Assembly (NCBI GenBank): GCA_963693365.1 | Contig: CAVNZM010000005.1 | Coordinates: forward strand, 5,952,001 to 6,016,000 | Length of the DNA stretch: 64,000 bases | Origin: Amoebidium appalachense | Lineage: Eukaryota; Ichthyosporea | Direction of reading: 5' to 3' | Shown here: piece by piece, positions 1 to 28,630 of the stretch | Numbering within the stretch: the stretch's first letter is position 1 | How the letters are laid out: each line of letters begins with the position of its first letter | The notes under the pieces: model-generated | Told to the model about the DNA's origin: nothing | The model's input: only the letters and a program-made list of their open reading frames with translations | Database searches by the model: none | Translations under genes and position numbers: made by a program

Positions 1-295
1 GCTAATTAGTAAAGCATGATAAAGCGGCCGATTTTAATGATTTCGAGAACGATCCCAACGTCTCAATTTTCTCAGAACCCCACATCAACCATGCCACCTT
101 CTACCTTCCCACATTTCCTCTCTGGTCAAGGGGGACATGGGGGCAGGGAATGGGAGGTTGGGCCGGGGGTTGGGGTGAGGGGGGGGGGGGGGGGGGGGGG
201 TACATTACGATTTTTCTTCTTATTCTTCTTTTTCTTCTTCTTCTTCTTCTTTTTTTTTTTTTTTTTTTTTTTGGGGGGGGGGGGGGGGGGGTTAC

Positions 296-14838
<14,543 letters not shown>

Positions 14839-15456
14839 CTTCGATAGCTGTTCTGACGAGCACTCGGCGCTTTCTCGTTCTTATTTGTGGTGGGGTATCG
14901 ATTGATGCACAAGACGCTCGCACGTTTTATTATTAGGAGGCTGCAGGGCTATTTATCCCGTTGTTTCACCTTATTGAGTTAAAAGTAATAAGATGCACTT
15001 CGAACAAGAATTCCGTACGCTTATGGAAACTCTTATGTGCAGGAGCATCTACGTTTCTAAATGACATAGCACCACACCTCTGACATGTGCTAGTTCATAG
15101 AAAACAAATCTTTGCACTTGTTTAACTGAGAGCGAGAACCCATCACTCCACAACGATTCACTTGCTATTTTCCCGGGTGACACACTGACTACATAGTTCA
15201 ATGCGGAACCGCTCTTTCTTTCGAGAGAAGTTCACAAGGGGCGGCCTTTTTGTGTGTTTTTGTGATATCACAAATTTTCCCGCCAAAATTACCTTCTCCA
15301 AAAATAGCACTCCAATGGACAACAGTTACTTTATTTAGGATTATGACGTCACCCCCCGCGTTGCACCCGGAAAGTTTCGATCAGATGCAGTCAGTCACAC
15401 AACAGGCTTCGTGGAGAAGAGAAAAGAGAGTAGTTTCACGTAACGAAGTAGCAAAG
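14839..15456. promoter_or_regulatory. head-to-head intergenic region between MEIOB and NDUFV3-like genes
   Basis: About 0.6 kb of unique, satellite-free sequence separates the two divergent first ATGs (14838 minus, 15457 plus). By position it should hold both core promoters, perhaps as a shared bidirectional promoter. I could not identify a convincing TATA box or named binding site. Confidence 0.4.
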
Positions 15457-19201
<3,745 letters not shown>

Positions 19202-19753
19202 ATAATGGGGGAGAATATGTGTGTGTGTGTGTGTTAATGGGTGAATCTTCAAAAGATACGGACGGTTTCTTTCTTGTGCAAAGTGAAGGAAGTTGAAAAG
19301 CAGGGGTGTAATGTGCGAGTGCGAGTTTTGGGGAGGTGGGTGGCAGGGAGAGAGTGCTTGTGTTGAAGGTGTTAAAGAGTAGATGGGGGATGGAGGAAAC
19401 AGTTTGGATGCCGTGGTGATGCACCATATAAGGCGCAATGCATTTCCTAGTTTGGTAAAAATAATAATAATAATTTAAGGGAGAAGCACTGGGTGCATCT
19501 AAAAAAGACATTATGTATGATCTGTGAACTACCACATGCCCAAACGGGTTGTCCCCCCCCCCCCCCCCTCCCCATCTTCCCTTCGGCCCTCCTTCCCGAG
19601 GTTGAGTTCTGCTTAATAATATGGTGCATGTTCTAAGTTGTGCAACTATTCAATTTTCTGTTGTCACGCGACATGAATGTGTACTCTGTACTCGTACTAC
19701 TCACACACGCACACACGATCGCGAGCACGCACGGCGTACTTTCCTCCCTTTAG

Positions 19754-20206
19754 GCAAAGCATGATGAGTGCAGCAGTCCACACCCCTTCGTGTCCTGACC
19801 TAGTCCTACAGAGTACATAGCTGGCCCACCCAAAAAAATGACACGTCCCAACCCCTCTGGGCCATCCACCCAGCGCAAACACGTGCACACACACACCACA
19901 CACGCACACTCACTCACTCACACTGTGTCTGTGCTTGGGGGGGAGGGGGTGGGGGGATTAGAATATGTAGTGCGGTATATCATACGATGTACAAAGTGAT
20001 TGGGGGTGGGGGGATTAGAATATGTAGTGCGGTATATCATACGATGTACAAAGTGATTGGGGGTGGGGGGTGGGGTAGGTGGTGGTGGAGATGGTGGTTG
20101 GGGGGGGGAAGGGGGGATGGTGGGGGGGGGGGGGGGGGGGGGGGAGGGAGGGCAAATTAAATCAACATGCATATGTAGTGGGGGCTGGGTGGGAGGCAGG
20201 GGGTGT

Positions 20207-20237
<31 letters not shown>

Positions 20238-20435
20238 GGGGGAGGGGGGGGGGGGGGGGTTTACAATTATGGGGTGGGGGGCCCGAGGTTACTAAACTAC
20301 ATACAGCTAGAGCCTCGGGAGCAATTGAAGAAGGAATCTGAGGGACTCCGAATGAACAGGCTAAAACAGAGAGCTGAACGAGCCACTGTGACAGTCACTG
20401 TCACACGGCATCATTTGGGTCCGGACTACTATTAG
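19754..20435 (+). CDS. two exon-like ORFs of an unidentified plus-strand gene (3' end)
   Basis: Exon-like 19754-19789 follows a good acceptor (TTCCTCCCTTTAG), encodes AKHDECSSPHPF and abuts GTGTCC. Exon-like 20307-20435 follows CATACAG, encodes 42 residues and ends in TAG. Both are in phase 0 and can be joined. The second is charged and helix-like (EPREQLKKESEGLRMNRLKQ) and ends HHLGPDYY. I do not recognise the protein. The pair begins about 550 bases after the NDUFV3-like stop codon, so it could be a separate gene with unseen upstream exons or an alternative 3' end. No poly-A signal was identified. Confidence 0.4.
19945..20058. repeat. 57-bp perfect tandem duplication
   Basis: Copies at 19945-20001 and 20002-20058 appear identical. 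Each starts with a G-rich stretch and contains GATTAGAATATGTAGTGCGG. Confidence 0.93.
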
Positions 20436-20451
20436 TCAAGGCCACAACTAA

Positions 20452-20643
20452 TTGGCCATGCAGATGAAACAAGTTATAAGTATTTTGGTGTGCACGTTAC
20501 TTTGAAAATCAATTGCAATATATCGATTCCCCTTTTACGAGCCATGGTTTGGCCACTAGAGTTTTCAACTCGGCTTTTTATTGGCTCCCGGGAGTGGATT
20601 ATAGTAACTTTCATACCTGGTAGGTTGTCGCTCGTAATGAAAC

Positions 20644-20720
<77 letters not shown>

Positions 20721-20839
20721 ACGCGCCCGCCCACTTAGATGGCCCACGGTATTTTCCGTGGTTGTATCATGATGCACTACATAAATCTTGGGTTTGTGCT
20801 GGCTCGGCGAAACAAATTGACATGTTGTTGAATAGGTAG
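20452..20839 (+). mobile_element. LINE-like reverse transcriptase remnant interrupted by poly-C
   Basis: The plus strand reads GHADETSYKYFGVHVTL..., resembling the YKYLGV motif downstream of the catalytic core in non-LTR reverse transcriptases. A run of 74 C (20646-20719) breaks the frame. A second frame then gives PRYFPWLYHDALHKSW...QIDMLLNR and a stop at 20839, plausible as the thumb region of the same ORF. It is short, frame-broken and surely inactive. The assignment rests on one motif and context. Confidence 0.42.
20646..20719. repeat. poly-C tract, 74 nt
   Basis: Uninterrupted run of C inside the LINE-like remnant, the longest pure mononucleotide run I noticed in the window. Confidence 0.95.
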
Positions 20840-21505
20840 TATTTGCTACTCATGTATGTTGTTAACTCAAAATTTCTTTCTCAATCATGAATTTAAATTT
20901 AGCTTAAGGACAACGATCAGTCAAATTGTTGTATTGAGTGGTTCAAGTTCACGTTGAATACCCCTTAAACTCTGACATGTGTCAGGCCTTCAACCCTTAC
21001 GCCGTATAATATTGGTGCGGGAAAAGACGACCTCTAGCCAGTAAGGTGCATAGTACTCAAGATAGATTTACTGATCTGCTTCTACATCGAGCCATACATA
21101 CATCGATCTCTGCAGACGGCAAACACTCACCTTCACTTGATTAGTCACCCTTTCGTCCCTCCGCCATCATCACCCCCTTCCTCTGCTCCCCAGGAGTATT
21201 CGAGGGTACATATGTACTGAGGGCGGAGAAGAGAAGAGGAAAGGAGGGTGTAGGCAGTGGTCAGGGAGGGGGCTGGCAAGCCTCGGGAAGGGTGAAAGGG
21301 TGGGGGTGGGGGGGTGGGGGGAAGAGGGGGACAGGAGGGGAAAGAGGGAAGAGGAGAGAGGGGAAGAACTTAAAAGAGCTAGAGAGGGGGAGGGGAAGAG
21401 AGAGAGGGGGAGAGAGAGGGAGAGGGAGGGGGAGAGAGAGAGAGAGAGGAGAGAGAGAGTGTGTGTTGTGTGTGTCACTGCGGTGCACACACACACACAC
21501 ACACA

Positions 21506-21508
<3 letters not shown>

Positions 21509-21584
<76 letters not shown>

Positions 21585-21734
21585 CTTCTCCCTCCCTCTC
21601 TCCCTCCCTCCCTCTCTCTTTCTCTCTTTCTCTCTCTCTCTCTCTCCCCCCCCTCCCCCTCTCTCCCCCCCCTCTCTCTCCGCCCCCTCCCACCCCTCTC
21701 TGTCTGCGTCTTCCCCTTTGTCTGGACGGTCTGT

Positions 21735-21779
<45 letters not shown>

Positions 21780-21783
21780 TGTC

Positions 21784-21790
<7 letters not shown>
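21509..21790. repeat. pyrimidine-rich satellite: (CT)n, (CCCT)n, (TGCC)n
   Basis: CT array followed by degenerate CCCT and a TGCC tetranucleotide array (about 21734-21778). The long Ser-Leu or Arg-Glu ORFs on either strand are artefacts. Confidence 0.93.
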
Positions 21791-21816
<26 letters not shown>

Positions 21817-21929
21817 CCCTCCAACCCTCCTTCTCCCCTCCCTAGCACTCAAGGCCCCAACCACATCGGCACGGTCAACTTGCAAATAGCAGAAGCATTC
21901 TGCTTTCGACAGCAGATAATAACACAGTG

Positions 21930-22563
21930 CAGGGCAGAACAGAGTTTTTTTTTCAAAACAAAAAATGCAGAGAAGCCAGGCCCTGAAATTTCAATGGTCA
22001 AAATGGTGTCTTTAAGCTTTACTATGCGAGCAACAAAACTATTTCAGCACGGTTAAAGGTGTGTCGCCTTTTTAAAGTGAGTGCCTTTGCGTCTTCATTG
22101 GTCTAGTAGCATTGAAAAATGCTGTTTACGCCAAATATGGGCAACAGGTTCTTAAGGTAAACAACCATTACACACACTTTAAGGGAGCACAACTTAACAG
22201 AAGGCAAAAATCAGCGTCAATATGCTGAAAGTACTAGTCTCCCAAATATTACAAAATAAAAACCTTTAAAAATTCTAGGATCCAAAAGCAATATATACTT
22301 CATATGATAGTCTTTGCTAACATGTAACTACTATCGGATCATGATACTGGCATGATAACCATGATTCCATATACTTATATCGTTTTATACTCCATGTGTT
22401 TCACTTGATATATACAAATGTGTCATACGGTGCTCACATACATATCATAGTAATTAAGCTAAAAAAAACGGCCTTACACCGCCTATCAGTATACTAGTTT
22501 ATTCAACGATGTGCCTCGGCATTCTAGAACTGTGCAAAATCACACAAAATATAACCAGACGAC
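21930..22563. other. AT-rich convergent intergenic spacer
   Basis: Unique AT-rich sequence with no supported exon, lying 3' of the plus-strand unit and 3' of the minus-strand NBR1-like stop codon. It probably contains 3' UTRs. Confidence 0.5.
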
Positions 22564-22986
22564 TTAAAGACTCTGCGTACTCGTCCCGTTTTGGCAACGG
22601 GCACGGCTATTTTTAGCGTATCCAAATATGGACCTTGCCAGCGGGATCTCAAAATAAGCCAATCCGCTGCCAGAGTCTGATAGCGATTGCTGACCGCAGG
22701 GATTCGATTGGCTGGTGAGATCCGCTTGCGCGGAAACCAGCACGAACTCTTTGTCCTCCTCCTCGCCTGTTGAAACTTAAGTCATTGATTAGTGAAAATT
22801 CGAAATCTGTGTAACCTTAATGTAGCGAGTTTGTTGTGTTGTGGTCTCTACGTTGATAATGGTGGGCAGGTGTTTGGGGGGAGGGGGGTGTTTGGGGGGG
22901 GTGGGGGGGGGGGTGGGGGGGGGGGGGGTGGCTAAAAAGCTTCGGCAGGGTTACCAACCCACGAGGGGCGGATGTCAGTGGGAAGG

Positions 22987-23022
<36 letters not shown>

Positions 23023-23850
23023 TTGCGTGCGCGCGCACACACAGACACACACACGCTCGCCAGGGGGAGGGGAGCGGGAGAAGGGGGGAAGGGGGGGTGG
23101 GGTGGGGGGAGCTTCCTACCGAAATCCTTCTGTGGGGCAGTCCACATTTGTGACCCGGCAGGGGTGATGTATGGGGTGAGGTGGCTGGGAAGGCAGTCAC
23201 TTGCAGTACCCCCCTCAGTTAGGAAACTGAGCAAGGGCTTGGTTGTTTTGATTGGTTCATCTGTAGACCCACATACTGGGGCTGGTTGGTTTTGATTGGA
23301 TGGCGTGCTAGAAGGGAACGATCCGCTCGTTTTGATTGGGCAATCGGTAGATCCAGACCACGCGCTGGCGTAGATTTCGGAGGAAATTTCGCCCAATCGC
23401 GTTGTTTTGGACGGGTGCCACGGAATCTGCGTCGATCTGGATTCATCTTCCATGGCCATTGGGGTTTGTTCTTTTGCATTCCATTGTTCGATATTGGAAT
23501 TTAGATTGGAATTTAGCACCGCCTCTGTGAACGACTCCGAAATGGCCAAAGTTGCAATGAGGGACGTGAGGCCAGATGACGGGTCAGCATCGGCTGATTT
23601 TTGCCCAATGGGAATTGGCGTTTCGCCTTCGGCACACGTGATTGGTTCGTTTTGGGGCAGTTGTGGTGGCGACAAATCCACGGACCTGGATGGGTGGCAT
23701 GGGTGAGAGGAGTGCTGGTGAAATAATTTCGAAGCTCATGTTGTAGGAGAATAGGCTGAAGCATAATTTAATGATTATAAAGGAAGGAAGGGATTCGGCA
23801 GAAGGAGGGAGGAGAGGTGAGGGAGAGCGGGGGTGAGAAGGGAGGGGGGT

Positions 23851-23886
<36 letters not shown>

Positions 23887-24648
23887 GAAGGGACGAGAGA
23901 GCCTCGAGAGAGAAAAAGTGTGTGTGTGATAAAAAAAAAAAAGCTTGACCAATAATCAGAGGAGGCTCACTCTTAGTGTTTGCTTTGCAGGAAGGAGGAG
24001 GGAAGGGGGAGCCGGCAGGCGCGCGTCACAGTGTGTGTGTGTGTGTGTGGGTGTGTGTTTGTGTTTTTGTGTGGGAGGGGGTCTGTTGGGATGCAGGATG
24101 GAGGAAGGGAAGGGAAGGATTCGGTGGATCTGAAAAAGGCAGGAAAAGCATGGGAGAAAGTATGTGTGTGTGTGTGTTGGGGTGGGGGGGGGGGGGGGGG
24201 GGGGGGGGGGGGATACATACGTGGCTGTGACGTCATGTGATTGTGGTGGCACGACCTCAACAATGCACCACAAGCCGTGGCCAAACACACGGCCCCCACT
24301 GCTGAGGCTCCAGTAGCTGATTGGGCGATGGCACCGAGATTAGCCATAAATGAAAAAGACATTCGACACGTGACTGGCTTGCATGTTAAATCTCGACCAA
24401 GGACCAAATCCCCAGGGGTGCCTTACCAAACTCAGGATGCGGACTCCCCCTCCCCCCCCCCCCCCCTCCCCCTCTCTTTCACCCCCCCCCCCACCCCCCT
24501 CTCCTCCTCCCCCCTTCCCCCCCCCTCCCCCCCCACACACCTTTCCCACCCGCCCTCAAACATCACATCCTCAAACTCCCCCCCTACCCCCTCCCGGGGG
24601 GCCCCCCCACACACACACCAACCATCCCTCCCCCCTCCCCCGCCACAA

Positions 24649-24692
<44 letters not shown>

Positions 24693-25157
24693 CCACCAAC
24701 CCCCCCCCCCCCCCCCCTCCCCTCCACCCCCTCCCCCCCCCCCCTCCCCCCCCCCCCCCCCCCCAATAATAAAAACCGAATACACACCATTCATGTTTGC
24801 CTGCTGTAAGAGGTGCTGTCACGACCACCGAAACCACCGTTTCCTCCCCTGGGCCAACCATCTCCACCCCCATAGGGGTCCCAGGCATGGTACCCCTCAC
24901 GAACGTAAGTTCAGTATCTGAAGGCCAGAAATTTCCCCCCGTATTTTTCACCAACCACTGCTTGGTAAACCTTTCACCAATATGCACTTTTTCGTCGTCC
25001 GGGATAGTCACGTCGCGGACAAACTCTGCTTTTGGCAGTGATTTTCTGCGTGGATATTGGATAGGACTTGCAATTGCGGGATATGCGTCGGCACCGCTTG
25101 CGCTGTTGCTGCTTCGTCGGCGTGGGCGGCGGTGGTCTTTTTCGAGGTCGGAACGTG

Positions 25158-25196
<39 letters not shown>

Positions 25197-25397
25197 GGTG
25201 GGTGTGGGGGTGTGTTTGGTGGCGGCTGGGGGAGGGAGGGGGATGGGGTGGGGTGGGGGGGGGGGGGGAGACCGGTCAGCAGGTTATATGTACACACTCA
25301 CGACCTGCAACACGGCGCATATTTTGTGTGTCTTTATGTGTTATGGTATGTGCTGGGGGTGGGGTGGTGGTGGTGGTGGGAGAGGGGGGCATTTGGG

Positions 25398-25429
<32 letters not shown>

Positions 25430-25526
25430 AGAATGGAGAAAGAAAGGAGGGAAAGGGGAGCATAGGGAGAGATGTGGGAAGCTGGCAACGAAAGAAAGCC
25501 ATTGAGATGTGTCAATATGGTTGTGT

Positions 25527-25575
<49 letters not shown>

Positions 25576-26177
25576 GAAACAAGGGGAGGTGGGGTATGAG
25601 GGACGGGGGGAGTGGAGAGATGGGGAGGGGAGGGGAGGGCGGGACACCGGATGGTGGAGACAGGGGGGGGGGGGGGGGGGGAAGGGGAGGGGGGGGGGGG
25701 AGGGAGGGGGCCTACCTGCGAGGGCTAAGGCCTGTGCTGTCATGCCGCGAAACACTGAAATGGGGGCACGGGATTGGTCGGTCGTCATGTCCACCTCGCG
25801 TGATTGGCCGTTCGTCATGCCTATACTTGTCCATAAACCCGGTAGTCATAGTATCGTGACTGAACGAGCGGGGTCGTCCGGGCGACGAAGCGTGGGCGAA
25901 TGATGAGAGGGGGGCGAGAGGGGGGGCAGAGCAGGGCAAACGGATGGGTGAGGGGGTGAGGGGGGACATCTGAGCTTGAGCAGAGCGTGGGTGGGATCGT
26001 GAAGATCTTTTGCTTCGCATGATTGGCAGAGGGAGACCCAATCACATGTGCTGCAGCGGAAAAGGGGCCCGACGATTGGTCCGTGGCACTGTGTGCATGG
26101 CACGTCCCACCGTACAGAGCCACTTGGTGCCGCTGTGTGCGCGTGTATGTGGGGTTGGGGGAGTGGGGGGAAGGAGA

Positions 26178-26213
<36 letters not shown>

Positions 26214-26319
26214 GTGTGTGTGTTTGCCGGGTGTGTGTGTGAGGATGAGAACGAAGGATAGGACTCCCCCCCCGATAGGACTCAGTCACTCACATTCGAC
26301 CTTAGGCCATATCTCTTCC

Positions 26320-26365
<46 letters not shown>

Positions 26366-27356
26366 CCCTCTCACTCCCCACCCCCTCTCTTCTCTCCTTC
26401 TCCACCCCCCACCCCCCTTCCTTCGCTGCTCAACCTGTCCCCATAAAAGACCACTTTCCGTCATCCCAAGAAAAACGAACATCAAAACAAATATTCAATT
26501 GTGCTCATGCAACGCTAAGTTACTGCAAAGTCTCTCCCTACCCCCCTACCCCCCCTCCCCTTCCCCCCCCATACACATACCGTTCCTTTTGCTCCCTTAC
26601 CCCCAATGTAAAATACCACTTCTGTCATCAACATCGGTGTTCCCTTCCCCCCCTCCCCCCCCCCCCCCCCCCCAGCCACTGTCGCCTCCGCTCTTACCCC
26701 CCCAACCCACGCAAAGCACCAGCTCCAACTTAGATTGCATGATTTTCCACCTATCAAAATGCCCAAACACCCACCTGCTACGCTGCTATTGGTTGGGCAG
26801 CTGCCGCCCCTCAACGCCTGCACCACCCTATTGGCTATCTGGCTGACCAGTGTATCCACCGAGTCACCACTTCCTGCATGCACCGAGCTCCTCTCCTCCA
26901 ATGATATCGAGCCGCTCATTTCCATATCGGGAACTGACCAATGGGAGGTGGGCTTCTCACGGAATACAGCCAATCGCATCGCTTTTGCTGCCGGCGCAAC
27001 CAACCAGGCAAGATTGAGGTCGTCTGAGGGCAGGAAATGTCGTTAGGACCGCTCCAAACACACACTGGTCTTCTTGCAAACCCCCCCCCCCCCCCCCCTC
27101 CCCCGTCCCCTCTTCCACCTCCTCCTCCCATCTCTTCTACCTCCTCCCCTCCCCCCATCCCCCCCATCTTCCTCCCTCCTCCCCGACCCCATGGCAACGA
27201 CCATCACCATTACGCACATATACACCCACACCTACCCACCCCCTCAGCCCCCAGCACCCCCAACTTATTCCGAACGCTCATCCACATACACCCCTTACCA
27301 CACCTTCCCTATCTTTCCCTCCTTCTCACATGTTTCCCCCTTTTTATCCATGCCGT

Positions 27357-27388
<32 letters not shown>

Positions 27389-27731
27389 TTCACACACACA
27401 CACACACACGGTGTAAACAGTAGGGAACATTAATGCTCGCCACATACTCATGATCGGAAGACGAAAGAGATGGTAGGGGTGGTAGGTGGCGGGCGGTTGG
27501 AAAGAGGGAAAATGGAAGGAGACAAGGGGAGAGGGGATTGGGTGGGGCGTGTGTGTGTGTGATCATGAATTGTACAGGTGGGGGCCGGACCGGGGGGGAA
27601 AGGTGGGGGGGGGGGGGGGGGGGGGAAGGGGGTAACAACCTTGTGATGTGATCTCCATTGGCTTTGGGCTGCTCAGACAGTACACGTGCCCTTCAGGTAG
27701 GCGGTGGAGGTGTAGGATCTGTGTGTGTGAT

Positions 27732-27780
<49 letters not shown>

Positions 27781-28320
27781 GGGGGGTGTAAGGGGGGAGA
27801 GGGGGAAAGGGAGAGGTCATTGGGTGAGTTTCAGCATGTGCGTATCTTGTTGAGCTGAAAGTGAGTTTCCCCATACAAGAGGTAGGGTTGTTTCATTGTG
27901 GGGGGGGGGGGGGGGGGGGGGGGGGGGAAGGAAGGGGGGGGGGGGGGGGGTAGTTGATAGGAATTGGATGGAAATGATAGTCGTGGGTCGGTGGGGTGTG
28001 TAGGAAGGGGTGTGAAAGGATTGGGAGTAGGTGTTGATAGGGGGGGAGGGGCTATGTTTGTATGATGGGTGGGGTAGAAGAAACTAAGCATATTAATGAG
28101 GCGTGTTAGACCCTTTCTATATTTAATGGGACAGTTCGGAAACGGCAATCTCAATTGGGTTTTTTGGAGGATGTTTTGCGGAAGGCCAAAGCACTTGTAC
28201 TATCAGTAACAGTCACAAGTCCACTTGTTACATCCCCCCCCCCCCCCCCCCCCCTCCTATGTCTTCCCTCTTGCCCCCATCATATATCAACAGAACAACT
28301 GGAGTAAACAGAGTAGACAT
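22564..28320 (-). CDS. NBR1-like selective autophagy receptor (PB1 - ZZ - FW - candidate LIR)
   Basis: Exons in transcript order: 28320-28232 (tentative first), 27718-27640, 27023-26775, 26132-25968, 25820-25716, 25352-25298, 25159-24788, 24316-24221, 23685-23120, 22766-22564. From 27718 onward all phases join and total 1890 nt (629 aa plus TAA). The 5' part resembles a PB1 domain end (MEITSQDDLNLAW...MRLAVF). Exon 26132-25968 is a ZZ zinc finger (VPCTQCHGP, FRCSTCDW, LCQSCE, HDPTH). Exons 25159-24788 and 24316-24221 form an NBR1 four-tryptophan domain (FTKQWLVKNTG, NFWPSDTELTFV, ECYWSLSSGG, FGHGLWC). The last exon begins EEEDKEFVLVS, an acidic F-x-x-V motif like an LC3-interacting region. 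I see no UBA domain. NBR1 proteins are cytosolic cargo receptors that oligomerise through PB1 and bind ATG8/LC3. The weakest splice is the GTCCCC donor after the ZZ exon. Confidence 0.78.
27730..27779. repeat. poly-G tract, about 50 nt
   Basis: Pure G run in the NBR1-like intron next to exon 27718-27640. In the transcript it is poly-C, just upstream of CACACACAG. Confidence 0.93.
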
Positions 28321-28379
28321 GGTATTTCTGAGTTCTTTTATCAGGCCAATACGTGTACCACATGAATATAATAAGAAAG

Positions 28380-28417
<38 letters not shown>

Positions 28418-28491
28418 CAGTGATGGGGGTCCGGAAAGGAAGGCTGTGTGTGTATTTGTGTGTGCCACGTGTGTGTGTGTGTTTGCGTGTT

Positions 28492-28575
<84 letters not shown>

Positions 28576-28592
28576 CGTGCGTGTGTATGCGC

Positions 28593-28630
<38 letters not shown>

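Noticed and set aside
21843-22056. Plus-strand ORF continuing from a CCCTCCCTAG acceptor
   Set aside because: Alternative frames stop within 14 codons, and the long frame runs through poly-T and AT-rich 3' sequence. No partner exon was found.
24317-24421. Longer open frame (TPGDLVLGRDLTC...) extending exon 24316-24221
   Set aside because: The other frame supplies the expected tryptophan-domain text (YWSLSSGGRVFGHGLW) with matching phases at both ends.
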